64,000 nt of DNA, taken from NCBI GenBank assembly GCA_963829575.1, contig CAWHJF010000002.1, forward strand, positions 1-64,000, given 5' to 3'. Below are positions 9,356 to 17,721 of the stretch, one piece after another (position 1 is the first letter of the stretch; the number at the start of each line of letters is the position of its first letter). The notes under the pieces are model-generated. The model worked only from the letters and a program-made list of their open reading frames with translations. It did not search any database and was not told the origin of the DNA. Position numbers and translations under genes: made by a program. This DNA is from KACC-23026 sp963829575. GTDB taxonomy: Bacteria; Bacillota; Bacilli; Bacillales; Sporolactobacillaceae.

Positions 9356-11059
9356 TTATTTCATCGAAAATGAAGCATCGGTATGGATTGGATGGTCCGT
9401 CGCTAAGACGAGATTGTTCACAGCGCTGAATAGGGCTTTGACGGAAGCGTTCATGATATCGGCATCAATTCCACAGCCCCAGTGAACGATCCTTTTTTCA
9501 TCAGTAATCCCGACATAAGACACGGCATTGGACCGCGATCCAATTTCTTGTGCATGCTCGCGATAGGTGAGATCCGAATAGGAGATGCCAAGTTTCGTTT
9601 GGAGCGCATTGCTGATCGCATCCAAACGGCCATTTCCGACACCTGTAATGTCTTCCACTTCATCATTGATACGGATTGTCAGATACGTTTGATAATCATC
9701 CGATTTCGTAAAGCGGTAATTTTGAAACTCAATCGGACTCTGCTTATTCACATAGCTCTCAACAAAAATTTCATAGATCTCATGAATCATGAGTTCTTTG
9801 TTTTCATGATCGGATACATTTTTCACCCGATAACCAAAATTTTCGCGCATCTTAGCAGGAAGGTCATACCCATACTGCTGTTCAAGTAAGAAGCCAATTC
9901 CACCTTTTCCAGATTGACTATTAATTCGGATAATGTCCCCCTCATACTCTCGACCAATATCCATTGGATCAATCACAATGTAAGGCACACTCCATTTTTC
10001 GTCTGGCTTATCTTCGCGCCACTTGAATCCTTTCGCAATTGCGTCTTGATGGGAACCTGAGAAGGCCGTAAAGACAAGTTTGCCCCCGTATGGATGGCGA
10101 TCATGGACCGTCATTTTCGTTAAGCGTTCATAAACCGCTAATAGACCTGGGATATCTTCAAAATTGAGATGTGGGTCCACCCCATGGGAATAGAGGTTAA
10201 GGCCAAGGGTCACAATGTCCACATTTCCAGTGCGTTCTCCGTTACCGAACAATGTGCCTTCAATCCGCTGGCCGCCGGCAAGCATCGCAAGCTCTGAATC
10301 GGCAACCCCCGTTCCACGATCATTGTGCGGGTGGATCGACAAAATCACGTTATCGCGGTCGTTCATATGGTCGCTCATATACTCAATTTGACTGGCGTAC
10401 ACATGCGGAAGCGACATTGAAACCGTTGCCGGGAGATTGATGATCACCTTATTTTCAGGGGTTGGCTGCCAAACATCTAATACGGCATTACATATCTCAA
10501 GCGCAAACTCCATTTCTGTTCCTGTAAAACTTTCTGGAGAATATTGAAACGTAAAATTTCCTTCCGTTTCTTCTGCACATTTTTGAACAAGTTTCGCTCC
10601 GTTTACCGCAATTTCAATAATTTCTTCTCGGGATTTCCGAAAGACTTGTTCCCGTTGAGCGAGTGACGTGGAATTATAAAGATGAACGATCGCCTTTTTT
10701 GCCCCTTTTAACGACTCAAACGTTTTTTCAATGATATGATCTCTGGATTGAGTCAACACTTGGATTGTCACATCATCCGGAATAAGATCTTGTTCAATCA
10801 GTTGTCTTAAAAAAGCAAACTCTGTTTCAGAGGCTGCGGGAAAACCGACCTCAATTTCTTTAAACCCAATGTCTACAAGCATTTGAAAATATTCAAGCTT
10901 TTCTTGGAGCGTGAACGGAACTACAAGTGCTTGGTTCCCATCGCGAAGATCCACACTGCACCAGGTTGGCGCTTCCGTGATGTACTCTTTTTCAGCCCAT
11001 TTCATACTCGATTTTGGAGGCATGAAATAACCTCTAGAATACTTCTCGACATTTTTCAT
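9356..11059 (-). CDS. leuA: 2-isopropylmalate synthase, long form
   Basis: LeuA condenses acetyl-CoA with 2-oxoisovalerate, the first committed step of leucine synthesis. The 567-residue protein shows the long (LeuA2, actinobacterial/fungal-like) form: N-terminal RGYFMPPKSSMKWAEKEYITEAPTWC..., then DLRDGNQAL with the metal/catalytic region, SIHPHNDRGTG with metal-binding histidines, GNGERTGN, and a C-terminal leucine-binding regulatory domain (about residues 430-560). ATG 11059 follows AAAGGGTGG. It stands alone rather than in an ilv-leu operon and is preceded by a leucine T-box leader, so it is controlled by uncharged tRNA-Leu. Confidence 0.94.
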   Translation of the reverse strand: MKNVEKYSRGYFMPPKSSMKWAEKEYITEAPTWCSVDLRDGNQALVVPFTLQEKLEYFQMLVDIGFKEIEVGFPAASETEFAFLRQLIEQDLIPDDVTIQVLTQSRDHIIEKTFESLKGAKKAIVHLYNSTSLAQREQVFRKSREEIIEIAVNGAKLVQKCAEETEGNFTFQYSPESFTGTEMEFALEICNAVLDVWQPTPENKVIINLPATVSMSLPHVYASQIEYMSDHMNDRDNVILSIHPHNDRGTGVADSELAMLAGGQRIEGTLFGNGERTGNVDIVTLGLNLYSHGVDPHLNFEDIPGLLAVYERLTKMTVHDRHPYGGKLVFTAFSGSHQDAIAKGFKWREDKPDEKWSVPYIVIDPMDIGREYEGDIIRINSQSGKGGIGFLLEQQYGYDLPAKMRENFGYRVKNVSDHENKELMIHEIYEIFVESYVNKQSPIEFQNYRFTKSDDYQTYLTIRINDEVEDITGVGNGRLDAISNALQTKLGISYSDLTYREHAQEIGSRSNAVSYVGITDEKRIVHWGCGIDADIMNASVKALFSAVNNLVLATDHPIHTDASFSMK

Positions 11060-11305
11060 TAGGATTCCACCCTTTCAAGTAAATGACTATTCACAGTGAA
11101 GACAAAAGAGCACGTCAATTCGATTTTCCAAACTAAAACTTTAAAGGACTAAATAATAAGGTCAAAGAAAGGCTCATTTTATTAGAAAAACTTAGGCTTA
11201 CCGCTCATTTCTTAATGGTGGAAACCTTAGTTTCGCTTATACGATCATCCTTAAATTCACAAACGAAACGTGATCCTTTCTGATCGTACCACTAAAAAAC
11301 AATAT

Positions 11306-11580
11306 AAAAAGCCGATCCTCTCATAAAGAGACGATCGGCTGAACCTTCGTGGTACCACTCTTTTTGGTTAGTCTGAACCTGAACGGTTTTGCGAGACTAA
11401 CCCGCTTTGGGACTTTGTGACGGCGGTCAACCGTTAAGGCCTACTTACTAGTGTTCAGCCTTACCACTCCTGGGCGAGTTCAGGAACTTATTGGCTGTCT
11501 CGCACCATCCGACAGCTCTCTCAATCAATAAGGAATCCTTACTAGTCCCACTCATCATGTTTATCATTTTTAAATTTTCA
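11306..11580 (-). promoter_or_regulatory. T-box leader, leucine specific, upstream of leuA
   Basis: Read on the minus strand, the leader has a stem I region with the specifier context GAA-CTC-GCC (CTC = Leu, 11477-11475). It also has the conserved T-box core GAGTGGTACCACG at 11360-11348 and then an intrinsic terminator GCCGATC...GATCGGC plus T5 (11340-11306). Binding of uncharged tRNA-Leu would favour the antiterminator. About 245 bases separate the terminator from the leuA start; I see no gene in them. Confidence 0.93.
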
Positions 11581-11632
11581 CTTATTATAGAATTTTTTAA
11601 CGAGAACGTCAACCCCAATAAGACCTAATTTT

Positions 11633-12085
11633 CTAAAAAGGTTTTGTGAGCATAAGCAGGACAATCCCGGCAAAAAAACCATTTAAGACCCATTCAAAGG
11701 TTAACACGACGCGATGAAGCTTGTAATATTCTGCGGGAATGTCGTCCCCCTCCGCCTCCGCTAACAATTTACGAATCGGCTTGATTTTCGGTGTTAAAAT
11801 CAGTGGTCCAATCGAGAGCGCCAATAAGTAGAGGACTAGGCTCGTGACATACCACCCTTGATGAAAAAGGGCTGGTCTCAAGATGCCCATTGTAAAGCCC
11901 GTTGCTAGGAGTAAAAACCCCCCGGTCATCACAAACATATGCAGGGCACGGTTAATCGAATAAGCAAAACGAAGTTGTGTCAACGTTTTGGCGGATTGTT
12001 TAATTGGAATAAACCCAAAGCCTGGGCCAAGCCCAAAGATTGCCGAACACACATGTATGACAAGTAAGAGTTTAAATACCATCAT
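11633..12085 (-). CDS. DUF2269-type small integral membrane protein
   Basis: This protein of about 150 residues has four predicted membrane segments and resembles the DUF2269 family; no function is established. A histidine early in helix 1 (LLVIHVCSAIFGLGPGFGF) and others (RALHMF, KLHRVV) could hold a cofactor, but this is speculation. ATG 12085 is favoured over the upstream GTG 12091 because GGAG lies seven bases before it. It appears monocistronic, between the leuA leader and the symporter terminator. Confidence 0.7.
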   Translation of the reverse strand: MMVFKLLLVIHVCSAIFGLGPGFGFIPIKQSAKTLTQLRFAYSINRALHMFVMTGGFLLLATGFTMGILRPALFHQGWYVTSLVLYLLALSIGPLILTPKIKPIRKLLAEAEGDDIPAEYYKLHRVVLTFEWVLNGFFAGIVLLMLTKPF

Positions 12086-12230
12086 TCTCACACTCCATTA
12101 CAACCACTTTTCTACAAGACTGCCCCTAAATCAAAGGCGCCTTCTAACTTTACTGTACCTTAAGTATCCTTATAAAACTGTGACAAATGCCACATGGATT
12201 GCATCGATTAAATAAAGCCTCCGCACACGC

Positions 12231-12260
12231 AAAAAACGAGCTGCCATTTGGGCAGCTCGT
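12231..12260 (-). terminator. Terminator of the symporter operon
   Basis: A perfect ACGAGCTGCC / GGCAGCTCGT hairpin (12236-12260) is followed on the minus strand by six T. It lies just after the symporter stop codon. Confidence 0.9.
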
Positions 12261-12272
12261 CCTTCCTAATAA

Positions 12273-13745
12273 CTATTCATTTTTTGAAAGACTCGATCGA
12301 GCCACTCGAATAAATGTTTGTGCTTTTTCGATCGGTGCTGTCGTTCCGAGACTCACCAAAATAAAAATCAGAGAAGATAGGATGAGACCCCAGATCCCAG
12401 AGGACAAGCCAAGCGGCTTAAGTTTAAGCAATTCGAGACAGATGACGAGAAGCCCACTTGCGCTCACACTCGTTAAAACCCCTGCTGCCGTTCCACGTTT
12501 CCAAAAGAACGCGCCAATAATGGCAGGAACGACCACGATCAATCCTGCAGACGAGGCAACAGACAAGATGCTGATCAAGTTCACTTTAAGCTCTGCAAAT
12601 AAAAACGCTAAGATTGAGATGACCGGCACAACCACCTTGCCAACTTTAAGCTGCAGAGAGTCTTGTTTATCTTTTGATAGAGTGCCATACACATCGCGAG
12701 CAAAGAGCGATGAGAGCGTCAATAAAATCGACGCAATGGTTGACACCGCTGCAGCCATAATGCCAATCATAACGATGAGCCCAAGTATTGGGGGAACCAA
12801 ATGAGAGGATAAAAGCTTCGGCGTTGCCAAATCAGCGGTTGCCAATTTTGGAAATTCAAGAACAGCCGAAAATCCCCAAAAAACAGAAACCAATGTATAC
12901 ACAAATCCGAATCCTAAGAAACCCAAAAGCATGCCCTTCATACTTTTTAATGAAGCGGGCATATACAGGCGTTGACTCACTTGTGGATTAGATAAGCTAA
13001 AGAAAAACCATGGAACAGTTAAACCTAAGAAGGTCAAAAAGCTAAAATAGCCATTGCCTGGTACTGCTAACGACTGCGGATGGGTTTGGTGCAAACTGTT
13101 AAAGAAGTGGCCAAAACCACCGAGTTCCGAAATAATGACTAATACAACAATTGTGGACGTGACAATCATAATCAAGGCTTGAAGGGCATCTGTCCACATG
13201 ACAGAACGAATCCCAGCAAGAAGCGAAAAGGTAATTGCAAGTAGAGTTGCAAGGACCACACCCGTTGTGAAAGAAATCGCCCCACCAGTCATACCAGAAA
13301 GCAAATACCCAATCCCAGATAACTGAACAGCACTATACGGAATGAGAAACAAACAACTCGCAAGGGAGATGACGGCTGCGACCGCTTTGTTATTATACCG
13401 ATCGCCAAGCATTTCCGATGGCGTCACATAGTTGAATGTTTTGCCCACTGCCCAAAATCGCGGACCAAAAATAGCGACTAATGAAACACCCATAAAATAA
13501 ACGAGTTCAAAGCCAAGCGCGCCTACTCCGCCCGCGTATGTGAGGCCCGCTAAGCCAACCATCATAAAGGCACTATAGGTTGTCGAGCCATAACTGAGTG
13601 CCGATACAAACCCATTCATTTTTCGATTGCCCAAAAAATAACCGGACATATCCGATGTGGTTTCCTGACTTCTCGACCAAACCGCAACCCCAAGCGATAG
13701 TAAAATGAAGATTCCAATCCCAATCCAGACTGCCGTTCCACTCAT
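12273..13745 (-). CDS. Sodium:solute symporter (SSS family)
   Basis: The 490-residue protein has about 13 membrane helices and matches the SSS (SLC5-like) family, which imports solutes with sodium. Landmarks are GYFLGNRKMNGF, SALSYGSTTYSAFMMVGLAG and the SNPQVSQRLYM segment. The substrate cannot be read from the sequence; the family includes pantothenate, proline and carboxylate carriers. I chose ATG 13745 because it overlaps the stop codon of the small upstream gene as ATGA and begins just before the first helix. The pair is one translationally coupled operon. Confidence 0.88.
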   Translation of the reverse strand: MSGTAVWIGIGIFILLSLGVAVWSRSQETTSDMSGYFLGNRKMNGFVSALSYGSTTYSAFMMVGLAGLTYAGGVGALGFELVYFMGVSLVAIFGPRFWAVGKTFNYVTPSEMLGDRYNNKAVAAVISLASCLFLIPYSAVQLSGIGYLLSGMTGGAISFTTGVVLATLLAITFSLLAGIRSVMWTDALQALIMIVTSTIVVLVIISELGGFGHFFNSLHQTHPQSLAVPGNGYFSFLTFLGLTVPWFFFSLSNPQVSQRLYMPASLKSMKGMLLGFLGFGFVYTLVSVFWGFSAVLEFPKLATADLATPKLLSSHLVPPILGLIVMIGIMAAAVSTIASILLTLSSLFARDVYGTLSKDKQDSLQLKVGKVVVPVISILAFLFAELKVNLISILSVASSAGLIVVVPAIIGAFFWKRGTAAGVLTSVSASGLLVICLELLKLKPLGLSSGIWGLILSSLIFILVSLGTTAPIEKAQTFIRVARSSLSKNE

Positions 13746-13930
13746 GAACGGTCCCCCCAATCTTTTGTCAGGATGACATTTATAACAACCACAATAAGCG
13801 CAAGTACAAGCCATACTAGGAAACTCCCATACCAATACGTGACATTTCTAAGCATGGTATACGGAATGAGATATCCTAGAATCACCAGGACTAGAATAAC
13901 AAGCCCCCAACCCTTTTCACGTTTTGTCAT
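13742..13930 (-). CDS. Small membrane protein, probable symporter accessory subunit
   Basis: This 62-residue protein has two hydrophobic helices (GLVILVLVILGYLIPYTM and GSFLVWLVLALIVVVINVIL). Its stop overlaps the symporter start by one ATGA, and many SSS carriers have such a small partner gene immediately upstream. ATG 13930 follows GAGGAGAG. The accessory role is inferred from position and topology; no enzymatic motif is present. Confidence 0.8.
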   Translation of the reverse strand: MTKREKGWGLVILVLVILGYLIPYTMLRNVTYWYGSFLVWLVLALIVVVINVILTKDWGDRS

Positions 13931-14198
13931 ACCACTCTCTCCTCGTATAATAAATAAAGTTCTAGCTCATTATAAAAGATGCCTAAACATGTGTAAAGAC
14001 ATATATTAAGTCACCTGTAAATTCATACCCTATTACATGATTTAAAAAGCGACTCGTTTTTTTAAAAAATCCGCACCATCTTTCCAAATCCTCTTCTTAT
14101 ATATGGAGATTTAGCCATTTTACAAAAATAGGAATCGTTTAGATGCCGGACCTTTTGAATGGTTATGATAAAATGAAGTTTGGAAAGGACGTGTCTAG

Positions 14199-15365
14199 AT
14201 GATTGAGCAATGGTCGCAATCCAAACGTGCCAGTTCATTTAAACCTCTTATTTTCAGTGAACTCGCTAATTATAAAAAAAAGAAACAAAAAGAAGGCTTA
14301 AATCTTATTGACTTAAGCATTGGGAGTCCCGACCTTGGGCCGCCTTCCTTTATACAGGAGGCTTTTATCAAGCAGATCCAAGATCCAACCCAATATGGTT
14401 ACACCCTAACAGGAATGGCGGCTTTTAACGAGGCCGTATGTGAGTATTATAAAAAGTTCCATGTTGACCTCGATCCTATAACGGAAGTGTTACAAGTTTC
14501 GGGTTCTCAAGATGGACTTGTCCATCTCCCATTTCTTTATGCCGAAGAGGGAGATTTGATTTTAGTACCCGATCCAGGCTATACCGCCTATGATGCGGGA
14601 GTCAAAATGTCAGGCGCCACCCTTTATCCCATGCCGCTAAAAGCCGACAATCAATTTTTGCCGAACCTCTCTCAAATCCCAGAAGAGGTGGCTAAAAAAG
14701 CAAAGGTAATGATCCTTAACTTCCCTGGAAACCCAGTACCAGCTTTAGCGACGGAAGCCTTTTTTAAAGAGGTCATTGCCTTTGCAAAGGCCTATCAGAT
14801 TCTAGTTGTTCATGATTTTGCCTATTGTGAGTTGGTATTTGATGGCCATCAACCGCTTAGTTTCTTAAGCGTAGAAGGCGCGAAGGACGTAGGGGTCGAA
14901 TTTAATTCTCTCTCAAAAAGTTTTAATGTAGCCGGTGCCAGAATTGGATATATCGTCGGAGCCGAACAAGTCATTCGAGATTTAAACCGGCTGAAATCCA
15001 ATTTGGACTATGGCGTGTTTGCCCCGGTTCAATATGCTGCGACCAAAGCTTTGCTTCATGGAGCGGACTTTGTAGAAAAGAATCGCGCGCTCTATCAAAA
15101 CCGTCGCAATGTGTTAATTCAAGGATTGAATGAGGCTGGATGGAAGGTGGCATCACCGCCCGCGACCATGTTTGTGTGGGCTCGCGTGCCTGAAGGTCGG
15201 CAATCCGAAGAGTTCGCCTATTCTCTAATTGATGAGGCCGGCGTTGTCGTGACACCGGGGAATGCGTTTGGTGCTCATGGAGAAGGCTATGTGCGGATTG
15301 CACTCGTTCAGCCTGAAGCGGTTTTAAAAGAAGCCGCCGAACGGATTAAGCAAGTCATAAGCTAG
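14199..15365 (+). CDS. Class I/II pyridoxal-phosphate aminotransferase (DapL/AspC-like)
   Basis: The 388-residue protein has the fold-type I aminotransferase signature SLSKSFNVAGARIG, with the PLP lysine near residue 240. Other landmarks are the N-terminal DLSIGSPDLGPP, substrate-loop YGYTLTGM, NFPGNP and the late arginine in GYVRIALV. It is closest in style to the LL-diaminopimelate / aspartate-type aminotransferases, but specificity cannot be fixed. ATG 14199 follows GGAAAGGA. It is monocistronic with its own terminator. Confidence 0.87.
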   Translation: MIEQWSQSKRASSFKPLIFSELANYKKKKQKEGLNLIDLSIGSPDLGPPSFIQEAFIKQIQDPTQYGYTLTGMAAFNEAVCEYYKKFHVDLDPITEVLQVSGSQDGLVHLPFLYAEEGDLILVPDPGYTAYDAGVKMSGATLYPMPLKADNQFLPNLSQIPEEVAKKAKVMILNFPGNPVPALATEAFFKEVIAFAKAYQILVVHDFAYCELVFDGHQPLSFLSVEGAKDVGVEFNSLSKSFNVAGARIGYIVGAEQVIRDLNRLKSNLDYGVFAPVQYAATKALLHGADFVEKNRALYQNRRNVLIQGLNEAGWKVASPPATMFVWARVPEGRQSEEFAYSLIDEAGVVVTPGNAFGAHGEGYVRIALVQPEAVLKEAAERIKQVIS

Positions 15366-15400
15366 AGAGGGAGAAGTTGCATCCCCCTCTAGCTTATTTT
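15359..15400 (+). terminator. Terminator of the aminotransferase gene
   Basis: AAGCTAGAGAGGG and CCCTCTAGCTT pair, followed by ATTTT. The hairpin overlaps the stop codon region of the aminotransferase. Confidence 0.8.
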
Positions 15401-15505
15401 AGTAGGATAGAAAAACAGGCGGATTGCACCGTTGGGGGTGCGTTTGGTCGGCTTGCGTACATTGCAACTCGATTTCCGATCGCTTTCTGTGCGCATCGCA
15501 GCAAA

Positions 15506-17359
15506 TCAATAAACCCCGAGATCCACGTTCAATTCTTCTCGAAGCTTTTGGACAGAAGCCGCACTTCCCGTCACAATCAAGTGATCCCCAATCCGTAATT
15601 GGGTATTCCCATGGGGAACGATAGATTCTTGCTTTCGAACAAGACGTACAACAATGGCGTCTCCCAGAAAAGGAAGGGTACGAAGCGTTTGCAAATGATA
15701 CTTCGGATTATTAAACTCAATCTGATACAGCCCTTTTTCTTCTGTAGTAAACAACATCGCCACATCGGGTGATTCAATCATGGCGCGCATCATCGCTTTG
15801 GTTGAAAAAAGAGAGGAAACCACTTGAACCCCCTTCTCCCTCAGCGCTTCACTATATTTCGGATCTTCAACGCGGGCTACAATATGCTTAACTTCACGAT
15901 TGGCTGCCAGTTCAGAAAGCCGGACGTTTTCCTCTTCTTCTGATGTCGCCGCAACCATGATATCCGCCTCAAAGAACCCTTCTTTATCTAATGTCGCCAG
16001 TGTATAATCCTGAATTGCTTTTAATTTATATCTCAATTTAAAAGGCGACGTCATCACTTCTTTATTTTTATGGACCAGTACGATCTCAAATCGTTGCCCA
16101 TCCAACTCATTGGCAAGTGGTAACGTTAGAGAATTCGCACCAATCAAGACGACTTGACGTTTTTTCGCGCTCACCTTATCAAATGGGAAAATGCGCTTAA
16201 AGAGGGCTGGTGTCAAGACACAGGTGACCACTGCGAGCAAAATCAAAGCAGACGCCATCTGATTATCAATCACCTGGATTTGCTCGCCAACTTTTGCCGC
16301 TGCTACAACAAGCGATAAGGTTGACGTTAAAAGGAAGCCGGATCCAATTACGGTCCGCCAATCATACCATCGTTTTAAGACAAGGATCGGCAAGAGCTTA
16401 GATAGTAGTAAACTCACTAATAAGAGGGGTAGCATCATTAACACACTTGGGTTTTTAAAAAGCGGCCAAACATTAAGGTCCACACCTGCCATGACAAAAA
16501 AGATTGGAATCAAAAAGCCATAACCAAATGAATCCAGTTGCCGCACCAATTCTTTATTCGGTGAAAGCAAGGAAACCAAAACCCCCGCGATAAACGCCCC
16601 TAGAATGTTTTCAACACCAATTTTTTCAGATAAACCAACTAATAAAATAATTAATGTAAAAACACTCCGAGTGCCAATCTGAATGGTGCCGGTCGATAGC
16701 GTTTCAAAAAACGAACGGTGGCGAAAAAAGCGACCGACCACATAAAGTAGAAAGCCTGCTCCAAATAATAGAATGATCAACCAAAAATGATGTCCCCCCT
16801 GGTGGATCGATACAAAAACTGCGAGCAAGATCATCGTGATTAAATCGGCTATCACGGTAACTAATAAAATAATCTGGCCGATACTTGTTTTCATGATTTT
16901 TGATTCTTTAAGCGTAGGCATGACAACCCCTAGGGAAATGGTTGAGATGACAAGCGTCATAAAAAAAACATTCCCCGTAAAATGGCCGATGAATAACCCC
17001 AATGATAATAGATAGGAAGAAAGCAAAATTAACCCGAAAATTAATCCTGAGACAAAAACACGATTCGGTTCGAGCCGACCATTCGGCAGGCGCTCCCTTT
17101 TTTTATTCGTAAAGACTGAAAAATCTATTTCAACCCCACTCAAAAACATTAAGAAGATCAAGCCTAGACTTGATAAGGCTGAAATGAGTGAGCCACTGTG
17201 AATCCAATTGAACCCGCTCTTCCCAATAATCAACCCCACCAGTATTTCGGCCACAACAACAGGTATCACTTTCAACCGTAACTTTTCAAGGATAATTGGG
17301 GTCAAGAGGGCCGCGATAATTACAATTACCAATGAACCAAATGACACATTCTCAGTCAT
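15506..17359 (-). CDS. Kef-type cation/proton antiporter (CPA2) with RCK domains
   Basis: The N-terminal ~390 residues form about 12 membrane helices of the CPA2 sodium- or potassium/proton antiporter family. A TrkA-N (RCK) domain begins near residue 400 with the dinucleotide-binding motif VVLIGANSLTLPLANEL. It is followed by a TrkA-C domain ending in IRIGDHLIVTGSAASV-like sequence. Such proteins export K+ or Na+ in exchange for protons and are gated by a nucleotide. I chose the ATG at 17359 because AAAGGCGGG lies before it; the upstream ATG 17383 has no ribosome site. It is monocistronic. Confidence 0.9.
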   Translation of the reverse strand: MTENVSFGSLVIVIIAALLTPIILEKLRLKVIPVVVAEILVGLIIGKSGFNWIHSGSLISALSSLGLIFLMFLSGVEIDFSVFTNKKRERLPNGRLEPNRVFVSGLIFGLILLSSYLLSLGLFIGHFTGNVFFMTLVISTISLGVVMPTLKESKIMKTSIGQIILLVTVIADLITMILLAVFVSIHQGGHHFWLIILLFGAGFLLYVVGRFFRHRSFFETLSTGTIQIGTRSVFTLIILLVGLSEKIGVENILGAFIAGVLVSLLSPNKELVRQLDSFGYGFLIPIFFVMAGVDLNVWPLFKNPSVLMMLPLLLVSLLLSKLLPILVLKRWYDWRTVIGSGFLLTSTLSLVVAAAKVGEQIQVIDNQMASALILLAVVTCVLTPALFKRIFPFDKVSAKKRQVVLIGANSLTLPLANELDGQRFEIVLVHKNKEVMTSPFKLRYKLKAIQDYTLATLDKEGFFEADIMVAATSEEEENVRLSELAANREVKHIVARVEDPKYSEALREKGVQVVSSLFSTKAMMRAMIESPDVAMLFTTEEKGLYQIEFNNPKYHLQTLRTLPFLGDAIVVRLVRKQESIVPHGNTQLRIGDHLIVTGSAASVQKLREELNVDLGVY

Positions 17360-17470
17360 GAAATCCCGCCTTTTCTCATTCATGCAAGATAATTCACTAT
17401 ATCATATTATTCATCTTTCCCATTAATCTAAGTTGGAGAGCCCTTAACTCACCTCCTTAACTTTATTCAT

Positions 17471-17487
17471 CGTTATAAAACCTAACA
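17471..17487 (+). promoter_or_regulatory. TnrA/GlnR-like box 1 before amt
   Basis: CGTTA-N7-TAACA matches the consensus TGTNA-N7-TNACA except for the first base. It is the farthest of four such sites upstream of the ammonium transporter. Confidence 0.55.
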
Positions 17488-17525
17488 TTAAAAACCAAAC
17501 CTTTTGCTTCCGGATTTTATTTTAA

Positions 17526-17542
17526 TGGCAATTTTTCTCACA
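17526..17542 (+). promoter_or_regulatory. TnrA/GlnR-like box 2 before amt
   Basis: TGGCA-N7-TCACA has one mismatch to TGTNA-N7-TNACA. Confidence 0.6.
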
Positions 17543-17616
17543 TATCAATTGTAAATCCATAAAAAACCAGAAAACCACTCGTTTTAATCACTAATTTTTG
17601 TGGTTTTAAATTAAAA

Positions 17617-17633
17617 TGTTAATTTTCCTCACA
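17617..17633 (+). promoter_or_regulatory. TnrA/GlnR box 3 before amt (perfect match)
   Basis: TGTTA-ATTTTCC-TCACA matches the consensus at every fixed position. It is centred about 62 bases upstream of the predicted transcription start, a plausible activator (TnrA) position. Confidence 0.8.
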
Positions 17634-17651
17634 TTAATTTTTAAAAATGTA

Positions 17652-17680
17652 TTGATTATTTCAAAAGCTTCGCTTATTAT
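17652..17680 (+). promoter_or_regulatory. Sigma-A-type promoter of amt
   Basis: The -35 TTGATT (17652-17657) and -10 TATTAT (17675-17680) are separated by 17 bases. Transcription should begin near 17687. Confidence 0.7.
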
Positions 17681-17690
17681 AAAACCAAGA

Positions 17691-17707
17691 TGTTACAAAA
17701 CATAACA
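17691..17707 (+). promoter_or_regulatory. TnrA/GlnR box 4 at the amt start site (perfect match)
   Basis: TGTTA-CAAAACA-TAACA matches the consensus fully. It covers the expected transcription start just before the TAGGAG ribosome site, a position expected for repression (GlnR-like). Confidence 0.78.
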
Positions 17708-17721
17708 TTAGGAGTGATGAA

